From Clavibacter michiganensis (lineage in GTDB: Bacteria > Actinomycetota > Actinomycetes > Actinomycetales > Microbacteriaceae): a DNA stretch of 64,000 nt. A program made the translations under genes and the position numbers. Positions 35,542 to 44,123 of this stretch are shown piece by piece. The notes beneath the pieces are model-generated. The model saw nothing but the letters and a program-made list of their open reading frames with translations, was not told the DNA's origin and did no database searches. The stretch spans positions 2,170,001 through 2,234,000 of the forward strand of contig MDHJ01000001.1 of NCBI GenBank assembly GCA_002150995.1, given 5' to 3'. The stretch's first letter is position 1, and every line of letters starts with the position of its first letter.

Positions 35542-36240
35542 TCAGATCACGACGACGCCGCCGTCCGCGTGCCGGACCCGCAGCTCATAGCCGTCCGCGG
35601 TGCCCGCGCCGAGGGCGGCAAGCGATCCCGGGGGCAGGCCCAGGGCGTCGCGTGCCGCCGTCGTCGCCGCGGCGTCCTCGGCCCACTGTGTGAAGGAGAC
35701 CAGCTCCACGGCGGGGCCGATCGTGGTGCCCGGGTTCGGCGTCGAACCCCAGTCGATGAGGAAGGGCACGTCCGGCCGGTCGCCCCGCGGGTGCGTGAGG
35801 CGCCACTCGAGGAGCGCGCCGTCCGGCGTGCGGCGGGACAGGTCGGCGACGAGTCCCGGGTCCTCGCCGCGGGCGCGGGCGTCGGCGGCGACCCGCTCGA
35901 TGCCGTCCGGGTGGATCGCGTAGGTCACCACGCGCGGGGCGGTCAGCCGGTCGATGCCGAAGCGGGTCGGCTCGACGCCGGCATCGCGCGCCGGATCCGG
36001 GCCGATGAGCTCCAGGTAGCGCGGGCCGCGGGCGCCGTCGACCGTGACGGCGACGAGGGCGTTGGCGGTCCCCGTCGGGTGCACGCCGCCGGGCTCGGCG
36101 GCGACTCCGGTGAGGTCCCGGAACCAGGCGACGAGCGCCGCGAGGTCCGGGCCGGCGATGACGACGTGGTCGAGGAGCGCGGGGATCGCCGTGGGCTCGG
36201 GTGACGGTGCGGGCTCGGGGACGCCGGATGCGTCCCTCAT
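35542..36240 (-). CDS. VOC/glyoxalase-like protein (last gene of ABC/LLM operon)
   Basis: 232 aa. Glyoxalase-like domain: 'LDHVVIAGPDLAALVAWFRD' near residues 23-42, 'GVHPTGTANALVAV', 'RYLELIGPDPA', then 'RRTPDGALLEWRLTHP' and 'FLIDWGSTPNPGTT'. The His and Glu positions fit a metal-binding vicinal-oxygen-chelate site. ATG 36240 overlaps the stop of the AhpD-like gene (ATGA), placing it last in the seven- to eight-gene operon. It is convergent with the protease gene. Its presence adds a possible dioxygenase or lyase step. Confidence 0.82.
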   Translation of the reverse strand: MRDASGVPEPAPSPEPTAIPALLDHVVIAGPDLAALVAWFRDLTGVAAEPGGVHPTGTANALVAVTVDGARGPRYLELIGPDPARDAGVEPTRFGIDRLTAPRVVTYAIHPDGIERVAADARARGEDPGLVADLSRRTPDGALLEWRLTHPRGDRPDVPFLIDWGSTPNPGTTIGPAVELVSFTQWAEDAAATTAARDALGLPPGSLAALGAGTADGYELRVRHADGGVVVI

Positions 36241-36881
36241 GCGCCCGACCCCCGACGCGCCGCGGGCACTTCGGGCTCGCCGAGGGACAGCATCAGCCGG
36301 TTCGCCCAGTTGAAGAACGCGGCGCCGTTGATGACGTCGACCACCGCCGCGTCGTCGAGTCCGGCGGAGCGGAGGCGGGCGACGTCCGCCGAGCCGAATC
36401 CGAGCGGCGTGGCGGCGAGCGCGACGGATGCGGCGACGACGGCGTCCCACCGCTCGTCGCCGAGCGCCGCGTCGGTGCCCCCGTCGAGGAGGCGCTGCAC
36501 GTCGTCCTCCCGACCGGAGAAGCGGGTGGCGGCGGCCGCGTGCACGGACGCGCAGAAGACGCAGCCGTTGGCGCGCGAGGTGGCGGCGGCCGCGAGCTCG
36601 CGCTCGGCTCGGCCGATGCCGCCGTCGGGGTTGTGGAAGATGTCGAGGTCGGTGAGCGTGCGGGCCTCGAGCGCGGCCGGATCCCGCGCGAGCAGCCGGA
36701 AGTACGGCATGCGGGCGCGGGCGGGCTCGATGAGGGCGGCGCGCTGGGCGTCGTCCAGTGCGTCCTCGGCGACGGGCTCCAGCCACGGCACCCAGCCGAG
36801 GCCCTGCTGGGTGAACGCGTCGGGACGGGCGAGGTCGACGGGGTCGGTGACGGGATCGACGGCGGGCTCGACGGCGGTCAT
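36237..36881 (-). CDS. alkylhydroperoxidase-domain protein (Avi_7169-like)
   Basis: 214-aa carboxymuconolactone-decarboxylase/AhpD-fold protein. The redox CxxC with following His is seen in 'GCVFCASVHAAAATRF' near residues 107-122, and 'LGWVPWLEPV' near the N terminus and 'VINGAAFFNWANRLMLSLG' near the C terminus fit the alkylhydroperoxidase-domain family named after Avi_7169 (from memory of the families). It overlaps its neighbours by ATGA on both sides. Such proteins regularly occur with the CMD and LLM genes found here; the pathway is uncharacterised. Confidence 0.82.
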   Translation of the reverse strand: MTAVEPAVDPVTDPVDLARPDAFTQQGLGWVPWLEPVAEDALDDAQRAALIEPARARMPYFRLLARDPAALEARTLTDLDIFHNPDGGIGRAERELAAAATSRANGCVFCASVHAAAATRFSGREDDVQRLLDGGTDAALGDERWDAVVAASVALAATPLGFGSADVARLRSAGLDDAAVVDVINGAAFFNWANRLMLSLGEPEVPAARRGSGA

Positions 36882-37597
36882 CGGGTGGCTCCTTCCGAGG
36901 CAGATGCGGGTGCGGCTGCGGTTGCTGATGCGGGTGCGGCTGCGTCGGCGGAGGGGTCGGCGGGCGTCGCGGCGAGCACCGTGAGACCCCACGCGACGCG
37001 CAGCTGGAACGAGAGGAACGCGACCAGCTGGGAGAGGCTCACGATCTCGTCGGGGGTCCAGCCGGCGGCGCCGAGCGCGCGGAGGGCCGCGGGGCGGGAC
37101 TCGCGGGGACGGATCACGAGCAGGTGCGCGTGGGCGAGCGCGGCCGCGAGTCGGGTGCCCAGGGCGTCGCGCGTGGCGGCGTCGGGCTGCCACGGATGCG
37201 CGGGCACGCTCTCGTCGGCGAGTCCCGGCTCGCGGTAGGCGCCGGTCGGGCCGGCTGCCGCGGAGTCGCGAGCGGCCCGGTCGACGACGGGCGCGAGGCC
37301 CGCGTCCGCGTCGCCGAGCAGGTCGGCGTAGAACGCGGCGGCCCGCTCGGATCCGTGCAGCCCGGCCACGAACGCGGCCACGGCGTACCGCTCGGCGTAG
37401 CCGAACGCGCCGGGGTCCGCGGGCTCCAGCAGCGCCGCGAAGCTCCGCTGTGCGTTGGCGCGGGCGTCGGGGCGGAGGTCGCGCACGCGGCTCAGCGGGT
37501 GGTCGAGCGTGATGCCGGCCAGCAGGTCGATCACGTCGGCGCGGGGCGCGTCGGCGGCGGGCGCGTCGTCGGTGCGCGCGGTGTCGGATCCGGTCAT
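36878..37597 (-). CDS. CMD-domain protein (Avi_7170-like)
   Basis: 239-aa protein of the carboxymuconolactone-decarboxylase-like fold lacking an evident CxxC pair. Recognisable parts are 'DVIDLLAGITLDHPLSRVRD', 'ALLEPADPGAFGYAERYAVA' and 'LGAAGWTPDEIVSLSQLVAF'. These match the conserved CMD protein named after Avi_7170, which accompanies Avi_7169-like and LLM proteins. The C terminus is an Ala/Thr-rich tail. ATGA overlaps on both sides show strict coupling. The biochemical role is not known. Confidence 0.8.
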   Translation of the reverse strand: MTGSDTARTDDAPAADAPRADVIDLLAGITLDHPLSRVRDLRPDARANAQRSFAALLEPADPGAFGYAERYAVAAFVAGLHGSERAAAFYADLLGDADAGLAPVVDRAARDSAAAGPTGAYREPGLADESVPAHPWQPDAATRDALGTRLAAALAHAHLLVIRPRESRPAALRALGAAGWTPDEIVSLSQLVAFLSFQLRVAWGLTVLAATPADPSADAAAPASATAAAPASASEGATR

Positions 37598-38691
37598 GAG
37601 GCTCCTCCTCGTGCAGTGGTCGGGGTGCGGTCGGTCGAGATGCGCTCGGCGCCGCCGAGGTGCGCGTCCCGCAGGCCGTCGGCGGCAACGGACCCGGTGG
37701 CGAGCCCCAGGCGCGGGGCCACCTCCGCGGCGAGCAGCTCGAGGCTCCGCAGGGTGAGCGCGTGCGTGGCGGGGACGGAGTGCACCTGGAACGAGACGTC
37801 GGTCGCGGCGTCGAGGGTGCGGTCGGCGGCGAGGCCGTCGGCGACCTCGTCGGCCGTGCCGAGGTGCGTGTCGGTCACGCGGAGGATGGCCTCGAGGTCG
37901 AGCGCGTCCGCCGCGTCGCCCACGATCGTGCGGGCGAAGCGGCGCAGGGCGGGCTCCGCGAGGGCGCGGGCGGCGGCGAGGTCGCCCGGATCCACGACGA
38001 GCGCCGTCCGTGACGCGAGCACCCGCTCGGGCGCCCCGGCGGGCAGCGCCTCCCGGTACGCGTCGATGATGGGCAGCTGCAGCTCGTGCAGCGGTGCGTC
38101 GGGCGCGGTGCCGGGGCGCGGCTGCGTGCGGGAGAGCATCAGGCCGTCGCCGCGGGATCCGATGCGCGCGCCGCCCGCGACCGAGAACGTGCCCTGCCAG
38201 ATGCGGGCCGAGAGCGTCGGCGCGGGCGGGTAGATGCGGGAGCCCGTGCCGCGCACGCCGCGGCCGTCGAGCGCGTCGAGCAGCACCTGCAGGTGGTCCT
38301 GGAAGAGCGCGTGCCGCTCTCCCGCGTCGCGTCCGAACGCGGGGAACGACGCGGGCGTGCCGCCGCTCGCGAGGCCGAGCTGCACGCGTCCTCCGCTCAG
38401 GAGGTCGAGCACGGCGGCGTCCTCGGCGGCGCGCAGCGGATCCTCGATCGGCAGCGTGAGCACGGCCGTGCCGAGGCCGATGCGCGAGGTGCGCGCGGCC
38501 GCGGCGGCGAGGAACACGAACGGGGACGGCAGCCCGCCGCCCTCCTCGCCGAAGTGGTGCTGCGCGAGCCAGACGGACGCGAAGCCGTGGCGCTCCGCGT
38601 GCTGGATCTGCTCTAGGGCCGCCGCGTAGCGCTCGGCGGGCGTGCCGGCGTCGAGCACGCGGCCGAAGAAGCCGAGCCGGGCGCCGGTCAT
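37594..38691 (-). CDS. LLM-class luciferase-like monooxygenase (KPN_01858-like)
   Basis: 365-aa FMN-dependent luciferase-like enzyme. Features: 'MTGARLGFFGRVLDAGTPAE', 'FASVWLAQHHFGEEGGGLPS' near residues 37-56, 'LGTAVLTLPIEDPLRAAEDA', 'GRVQLGLASGGTPASFPAFG' and 'RIWQGTFSVAGGARIG'. The Gly-rich 'ASGGTPASF' and operon context match the family named after KPN_01858. It lies between the ABC ATPase and CMD genes with ATGA overlaps. It probably oxidises the compound imported by the ABC transporter (inference). Confidence 0.85.
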   Translation of the reverse strand: MTGARLGFFGRVLDAGTPAERYAAALEQIQHAERHGFASVWLAQHHFGEEGGGLPSPFVFLAAAAARTSRIGLGTAVLTLPIEDPLRAAEDAAVLDLLSGGRVQLGLASGGTPASFPAFGRDAGERHALFQDHLQVLLDALDGRGVRGTGSRIYPPAPTLSARIWQGTFSVAGGARIGSRGDGLMLSRTQPRPGTAPDAPLHELQLPIIDAYREALPAGAPERVLASRTALVVDPGDLAAARALAEPALRRFARTIVGDAADALDLEAILRVTDTHLGTADEVADGLAADRTLDAATDVSFQVHSVPATHALTLRSLELLAAEVAPRLGLATGSVAADGLRDAHLGGAERISTDRTPTTARGGAS

Positions 38692-40409
38692 GCGCGGGCC
38701 CCCTCGTCCTCGCGGGCGGCACGGGCGGTGCCGGACAGGCCCGGGAGAGCCGTCCCCGCGGTGCCGGGCGCGGTCGGACCGCCGCCGGGGATCGCCCGGA
38801 TCAGCTCCCGGGTGTACTCGTGCTGCGGGTCGTGGAACACGTCGTCCACCCGTCCTCCCTCGACCTGCCGGCCGCGCCGGAGCACGGAGACCGTGTCGGC
38901 GATCTGCCGCACGACCGCGAGGTCGTGCGAGATGAACACGTACGTGAGCCCCAGCTCGGACTGCAGGCGCGCGAGCAGCCGCAGCACCTGCGCCTGCACG
39001 GTCACGTCGAGCGCCGATACGGCCTCGTCGAGCACCACCAGCTCGGGCCGGAGGATGAGCGCGCGGGCGATCGCGACGCGCTGCCGCTGGCCGCCGGACA
39101 GCTCGCGCGGGTGCCGGTCTGCCGTCTCGGGCGGGAGGTCGACGAGCCGCAGGTGCTCGGCGACGGCCTCCCGGCGGGAGGCCGCGTCGCCGCCGCCCGG
39201 GAAGTTGAGCAGCGGCTCGCGGACGATCTGCGCGACGGTCTGCCGCGGATCCAGCGACCCGAACGGGTTCTGGTGCACGAGCTGCACGGTGCGCCGCGAC
39301 TCCCGCAGCGCCCGACCGCGGAGAGCCGTGACGTCGACGCCGCCGATGCGGACGGTGCCGGCGGTCGGCCGGTCGAAGCCCGCGATGGCGCGCCCGGTGG
39401 TGGTCTTGCCGGAGCCCGACTCCCCCACGATCGCGTGCGTCGTGCCGCGCGGCACCGCGAAGGAGACGCCGTCGACGGCCACGAGCGGCGCGGATCCGCG
39501 GCGGCGGAACTCGCGCCGGAGCCCCACGACCTCCACGAGCGGCGGCGCGTCCCGTTCGACGACCGCGGGCCGCCGCTCCACCACCTGCCGGAACGACGGC
39601 GCATCCGCGAGGAGCGCCCGCGTGTACGGCGAGGTGGGGGCGGCCAGCACGCGGGCGGCGGGTCCCTGCTCCTGCACGCGGCCGCGCTGGAGCACGACCA
39701 CGTCGTCGGCGCGCTCGGCGGCGACCGCGAGGTCGTGCGTGATCATCAGCACGCCCACCCCGGTCTCCGCGCGGAGGCGGTCGAGCAGGTCGAGCACGCG
39801 CCGCTGCACGGTCACGTCGAGGGCGCTGGTGGGCTCGTCGGCGATGATCAGCTCGGGCTCCAACGCGATCGCCGCGGCGATGAGCACGCGCTGGCGCATC
39901 CCGCCGGAGAGCTCGTGCGGGTACTGCCGGGCGCGGGTCTCGGGGTCGTCGATGCCGACGCGCTCGAGCAGGTCGAGCACGCGGGCGCGGTTCCGGCGGC
40001 GGTCGCGGGAGCCGTGGATGCGCAAGCCCTCGGCGACGCTCTGCCCGATGGTGGCGACGGGGTCGAGCGAGCTGCCGGGATCCTGCGGCACGAGCCCGAT
40101 GCGGCGCCCGCGGATGCCGCGCAGCCGCGACTCCCCGATGCCCACCAGCTCGGTGCCGCGGAGCGCGACGGAGCCGCCCGCGATCGTCCCGTTCTGCGCG
40201 AGCAGCCCGACGACTGCCTGCGCGATGGACGACTTGCCGGATCCGGACTCGCCGACGAGCGCGGTCACGCGGCCCGCGGCGACCTCGAAGGAGACGCCGT
40301 CCACGGCCGTGCGCGCGCCGGCCGCCGTGCGGTAGTCGACGCGGAGGTCGCGCACGGCGAGGAGCGGCGATGCGGGTGCCGACGCGGGCGGGGACGTGGG
40401 ATCGCTCAT
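38688..40409 (-). CDS. fused dipeptide-type ABC transporter ATPase (DppD-DppF fusion)
   Basis: 573-aa cytoplasmic protein with two complete ABC domains. Domain 1: Walker A 'GESGSGKSS' near 55, 'LSGGMRQRVLIAAAIALEP' near 164, Walker B 'LIIADEP'. Domain 2: Walker A 'GESGSGKTT' near 328, 'LSGGQRQRVAIARALILRP' near 435, 'LVVLDEAVSALD' and 'HDLAVV'. The 'SPYTRALL' and 'HEYTRELI' ends of each half are typical of oligopeptide/nickel-type (OppD/OppF) ATPases. It energises the two adjacent permeases. The second Walker B has DEA rather than DEP, a common variant. Confidence 0.93.
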   Translation of the reverse strand: MSDPTSPPASAPASPLLAVRDLRVDYRTAAGARTAVDGVSFEVAAGRVTALVGESGSGKSSIAQAVVGLLAQNGTIAGGSVALRGTELVGIGESRLRGIRGRRIGLVPQDPGSSLDPVATIGQSVAEGLRIHGSRDRRRNRARVLDLLERVGIDDPETRARQYPHELSGGMRQRVLIAAAIALEPELIIADEPTSALDVTVQRRVLDLLDRLRAETGVGVLMITHDLAVAAERADDVVVLQRGRVQEQGPAARVLAAPTSPYTRALLADAPSFRQVVERRPAVVERDAPPLVEVVGLRREFRRRGSAPLVAVDGVSFAVPRGTTHAIVGESGSGKTTTGRAIAGFDRPTAGTVRIGGVDVTALRGRALRESRRTVQLVHQNPFGSLDPRQTVAQIVREPLLNFPGGGDAASRREAVAEHLRLVDLPPETADRHPRELSGGQRQRVAIARALILRPELVVLDEAVSALDVTVQAQVLRLLARLQSELGLTYVFISHDLAVVRQIADTVSVLRRGRQVEGGRVDDVFHDPQHEYTRELIRAIPGGGPTAPGTAGTALPGLSGTARAAREDEGARA

Positions 40410-41257
40410 GCGAGCTGCCCTCCTCGGATGGACTGGCTGATGCGGTTGGTGGCGAGCACGACGGCGACGACCACGGCGCCCGGCAGCACGGTGAGCCACC
40501 ACGCGGTGGCCACGTAGTCGCGGCCCTCGGCGACGAGGAGGCCCCACTCGGGCGTGGGCGGCGGCGCGCCGTAGCCGAGGAAGCCGAGGGTGGAGATCTG
40601 CAGGATCGCCGATCCGAACTGCAGCGCCGCGAGCGCGATCACGGGCGTGAGCGAGTTGGGCAGCACGTGCCGGCGGAGCACCTGCACGAGCGTGCCGCCG
40701 GATCCGTACGCCGCCTCCACGTACTCGCTCACGCGCACCCGCACGACCTCCGCGCGGGAGAGCCGCGCGAACACGGCGATGGAGGTGACGCCCACCGCGA
40801 TGGCGGCGTTGGTGGTGCCGAAGCCCAGCAGGATCACGATGCTGAGGGAGAGCAGCAGCCCGGGGATCGCGAGCAGCACGTCGACGAGCCGCATGAGGAC
40901 GTCGTCGACGATGCCGCCGACCGCGCCCGCGACGACGCCGAGCAGCGTCCCGACGACGAGCCCGACGAGCACCGCGACGACCGCGCCGACGACGGACTGC
41001 GACGCCCCGAACACGACGCGCGTGTAGAGGTCGCGGCCGGTGGAGTCGGTGCCGAACCAGTGGGCGGCGCTCGGCGCCTGGAGCGACGGCGCGACGGAGG
41101 CCGTCGGGCTCCCCGACGCGAACAGCTGCGGCGCGACCGCCCACAGCAGCATCACGAGCACGACGAGCACGGGGACGACGAGCCCCCACGCGAGGCGGGC
41201 CCGGCTGGCGGGACGCGCACGCGGCGCGTCGAGGGTGGCGAGCGTGGTGGCGCTCAT
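40406..41257 (-). CDS. ABC transporter permease, DppC-type
   Basis: 283-aa inner-membrane permease with an N-terminal helix, a short periplasmic loop containing 'HWFGTDSTGRDLYTRVVFGA' (the typical OppC/DppC GTDxxGRD motif, residues about 66-85) and five further helices. The EAA loop is 'EYVEAAYGSGGTLVQVLRRH', ending in 'PNSLTPV'. It pairs with the DppB-like permease encoded just upstream (ATGA overlap) and with the fused ATPase downstream. Confidence 0.93.
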   Translation of the reverse strand: MSATTLATLDAPRARPASRARLAWGLVVPVLVVLVMLLWAVAPQLFASGSPTASVAPSLQAPSAAHWFGTDSTGRDLYTRVVFGASQSVVGAVVAVLVGLVVGTLLGVVAGAVGGIVDDVLMRLVDVLLAIPGLLLSLSIVILLGFGTTNAAIAVGVTSIAVFARLSRAEVVRVRVSEYVEAAYGSGGTLVQVLRRHVLPNSLTPVIALAALQFGSAILQISTLGFLGYGAPPPTPEWGLLVAEGRDYVATAWWLTVLPGAVVVAVVLATNRISQSIRGGQLA

Positions 41258-42189
41258 CGCGCACCTCCTCTGCGCAGGCGCGCGTCGAGGACCGGATAGA
41301 GGAGGTCGACCACGAGGTTGATGACGACGTAGGCGACGGTGGAGAGCACGACGACGGCGAGGAGCACCGGGCTGTCGCGGCTGGCGACGGCCTGCACGGT
41401 GAGCTGGCCGACGCCGGCGCGGCCGAACACGGCCTCGGTCACGACGGCCCCGCCGACGAGCTCGCCGAACAGCAGCCCGGCCATGGTCAGCGTGGGGAGC
41501 AGCGCGTTCCGGCCGACCCCGTGGAGGAGCAGCCACGGCGTGCCGGCCCCGCGGGAGCGGACCACCTGCACGAACGGCATCGCGGAGACGTCGTCGATGC
41601 TGCGGATGAGCACCTGCGCGAGCGGCGCCGCGATCGGCACGGCGATGGTGAGCACCGGGAGGATCAGCGCCTCGCCGGGGCTCGCCCCGATCAGCGGCAC
41701 GAGCCCCAGGCGGAACGACAGCACCTGGATGAGGATGATCCCGACCCAGAACACGGGCAGCGAGACGAGCAGCGGCGGCAGGTCGCGGAAGACGCGGCGG
41801 ATCCAGCGGGCGCCGCCGTAGGTCGCGAGGAACGCGATCGGCACGGCCAGCACCACGGCGACGACGAGCCCGAGCACGGCGAGCACGAGCGTCGACGGGA
41901 TCGCGGTGGCGAGCAGCGTGGACACGGCCGCGCCGCTCTGCACCGAGTACCCGAGCTCTCCCTGCAGGAACGCGCCCGCGGACTCGCCGAGCCGCACGAT
42001 CAGCGGCCGGTCGGCCCCGTACGACTCGCGGATCGCGGCGAGCTGATCCGGCGACAGGCCGAGCTCGGGGCTGCCGTAGCGGGCGAGCACGGCGTCGCCG
42101 GGGAGCGCCGCGAGCAGCACGTAGGCGACGACGTAGGCGAGCACCAGCACGACGACGGCCTGGCCGGCGCGGCGGAGGACGTAGCTCAT
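41254..42189 (-). CDS. ABC transporter permease, DppB-type
   Basis: 311-aa permease: N-terminal helix 'RRAGQAVVVLVLAYVVAYVL', 'LLAALPGDAVLARYG' with the family's PGD motif, periplasmic segment containing 'GESAGAFLQGELGYSVQSG', five further helices and the EAA-type loop 'MPFVQVVRSRGAGTPWLLLH'. GAGGGGGA precedes ATG 42189. It is the first permease of the operon, 55 bp after the substrate-binding protein gene, and its stop overlaps the DppC-type start. Confidence 0.93.
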   Translation of the reverse strand: MSYVLRRAGQAVVVLVLAYVVAYVLLAALPGDAVLARYGSPELGLSPDQLAAIRESYGADRPLIVRLGESAGAFLQGELGYSVQSGAAVSTLLATAIPSTLVLAVLGLVVAVVLAVPIAFLATYGGARWIRRVFRDLPPLLVSLPVFWVGIILIQVLSFRLGLVPLIGASPGEALILPVLTIAVPIAAPLAQVLIRSIDDVSAMPFVQVVRSRGAGTPWLLLHGVGRNALLPTLTMAGLLFGELVGGAVVTEAVFGRAGVGQLTVQAVASRDSPVLLAVVVLSTVAYVVINLVVDLLYPVLDARLRRGGAR

Positions 42190-42244
42190 CGCGGTCCCCC
42201 TCGCCGTGCCGGCCGCCGCGCCGGCGTGCGCGACGGCCGACGCA

Positions 42245-43903
42245 TCAGCGGTCCAGCCAGACGCCCGCGAAGGTCGGGCGGCCGACGGACTCGGTGGCGA
42301 AGCCCTGCACGTCGCCGCGGAGGCCGTAGACCTGCGGCTCCTCGAAGAGCGGCAGCACGTAGGCCTGGTCGGCGATGTGCTGCTGCGCCGCGGCGGACGC
42401 GGCCTGGCGCCCCTCGGTCGTGGGCTCCGACGCGATGGCCGTGAGGAGCGCGTCGAGCTCCGGGTCGGCGATGCTGCCGTCGGACGGATCCCGGTTGAGG
42501 AGCACGTTCCGGTTGGCGCTGAAGTACTGCGACTTGAGCACGTCGTAGTCGGCGCGGCCGACCATCGAGTGGTACACCTCGAGCGCGTCCGGGTCCTGCG
42601 AGGCCTTCGTCTGCGCGGCCTGGTCGCCCGAGAACAGGTCCACCTTCACGCCGAGCTCCGCGAGCTGCGACTGGATGAGCGTCACGACCTCCTTGGAGCG
42701 CGGCTGCGGGAGCGCCTCGTTGAACACCAGCTCCAGGTCCTGCCCGTCCTTCTGGCGCACGCCGTCGGATCCGAGGGTCCAACCGGCCTCGTCGAGCAGG
42801 GCGGCCGCCTTGTCGGCGTCGTGCGCGTAGGAGGCGGAGGTGTCGACGTAGCCGAGCGCGCTCTCCGCGAGCACGCCGGTCGCGAGCGGGTAGCTGTCGC
42901 TGAAGAGGGTGTCGAGGATCGCCTGCCGGTCGACGCCCGCGATGATCGCCTGCCGCACCCGCACGTCCTCGAGCTGCGGCGTGCGGAAGCGGAGGTTCAA
43001 GCCGTTGTCGACGCCGTTGGTCGCCGCGGCGACGAGCTGCAGGTCGCCGGTGCGGAACTGCGCCTCGTCGGGCGCCTCGATCTGCCGGGCGACGTCGGCC
43101 TGCCCGGCGACGACCGTGCCGGTGCGCACGCTGTCCTCGGCCGCGACGATGAGGTCGACCCCGTCGACGAGCGCGCGGCCCTGGTGCTCGGCCTCGGGCG
43201 GCGCCCAGTCGTAGTCCTCGCGGGCCGTGAGGGAGATCTGCGTGCCGACGGCCTCGTCGCCGACCACGAAGGGGCCGCTGCCGATGACCGTCTTGGCCTG
43301 CCCGGGCCCGAAGCCGTCGTCCGCCTTCGCGAGCGTGGAGTCCGAGACGAGCCCCGAGTTGATGGTCGAGGTCGCCTGCGCGAAGCCGGGCGCGGGCGCC
43401 GTGAAGTGGAACCTCACCGTGTCGGCGTCGACGACCTCGCCGCGGTCGTAGTTGTTGATCGCCTCGCTGACGGTGAGGGCGCGCGCGGTGTCGCCCTTGC
43501 CGTACAGGTCGAAGTTGGCGACGACGTTCTCGGCGGTCAGCGGGGTGCCGTCGGAGTAGGTGACGTCGTCGCGGATGTCGAAGGTGTACTCGGTCGCGTC
43601 GGCGTTGACCTCGGGAAGCGCGGTGGCGATCCACGGCTGCAGCTCGAGCGTCTCCGGGTCCTGCCAGAGCAGACGGTCGGTGATGTTGTTGACCACCGCG
43701 CCGTTCGGGTAGAAGCCCGCAGCAGGCGGGTACAGCGTCGTCCACGTCTGCGGCTCGAGGTAGGTGAGGGTGCCGCCGGACTTCGGCTCGCCGCTCGCGG
43801 CTCCACCTGCCCCTCCCCCGCCACCGGCCGAGCAGCCGGCCATCAGACCGGTCGCCACGACGAGGGCGGTGAGGGCGAGGGCGGTGCGCGGTGGACGAGG
43901 CAT
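42245..43903 (-). CDS. ABC transporter substrate-binding lipoprotein (family 5, KPN_01854-like)
   Basis: 552-aa extracellular solute-binding protein of the peptide/nickel family. The lipoprotein signal 'LALTALVVATGLMAGCSAGG' places the acylated Cys near residue 24, followed by a Gly-rich linker. The SBP_bac_5 domain has 'TWTTLYPPAAGFYPNGAVVN', 'FDIRDDVTYSDGTPLTAENV' and 'VRQAIIAGVDRQAILDTLF'. As the first gene of the operon with an AGGAG site before ATG 43903, it defines transporter specificity. Context with LLM and CMD proteins suggests the ligand is not an ordinary peptide (inference). Confidence 0.9.
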   Translation of the reverse strand: MPRPPRTALALTALVVATGLMAGCSAGGGGGAGGAASGEPKSGGTLTYLEPQTWTTLYPPAAGFYPNGAVVNNITDRLLWQDPETLELQPWIATALPEVNADATEYTFDIRDDVTYSDGTPLTAENVVANFDLYGKGDTARALTVSEAINNYDRGEVVDADTVRFHFTAPAPGFAQATSTINSGLVSDSTLAKADDGFGPGQAKTVIGSGPFVVGDEAVGTQISLTAREDYDWAPPEAEHQGRALVDGVDLIVAAEDSVRTGTVVAGQADVARQIEAPDEAQFRTGDLQLVAAATNGVDNGLNLRFRTPQLEDVRVRQAIIAGVDRQAILDTLFSDSYPLATGVLAESALGYVDTSASYAHDADKAAALLDEAGWTLGSDGVRQKDGQDLELVFNEALPQPRSKEVVTLIQSQLAELGVKVDLFSGDQAAQTKASQDPDALEVYHSMVGRADYDVLKSQYFSANRNVLLNRDPSDGSIADPELDALLTAIASEPTTEGRQAASAAAQQHIADQAYVLPLFEEPQVYGLRGDVQGFATESVGRPTFAGVWLDR

Positions 43904-43917
43904 GGTTCTGCTCCTGC

Positions 43918-43944
43918 GTGTCAGGTGTGCGGGTGGGATGACAC
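43918..43944. promoter_or_regulatory. inverted repeat upstream of ABC/LLM operon
   Basis: GTGTCA (43918-43923) and TGACAC (43939-43944) are exact inverted repeats separated by 15 bp, lying 15 bp upstream of the substrate-binding protein start on the minus strand. They may be an operator for an unlinked regulator. The spacing between half-site centres is 21 bp, two helical turns. Confidence 0.35.
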
Positions 43945-44111
43945 GACTCCAGCACGCATGGAGGGGTTTCGCAGGTCCGCGGAACACGCGGCGTAACGGG
44001 GTGAAACGGGGCGTCATGGGGGAATGGATGCGGTGGGGACGCGGTTCGTGGGCTTGCGCGACACCTGCCCGCGTCCTCGCTTCCGCCGCGTTCGCCGGAT
44101 GCGGACCCGCC

Positions 44112-44117
44112 TAGGAT
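44112..44117 (+). promoter_or_regulatory. candidate -10 element (TAGGAT), probably leaderless start
   Basis: TAGGAT ends 6 nt before ATG 44124 of the GNAT gene, and no ribosome site precedes that ATG. This arrangement fits a leaderless transcript. Confidence 0.5.
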
Positions 44118-44123
44118 CTCGGG

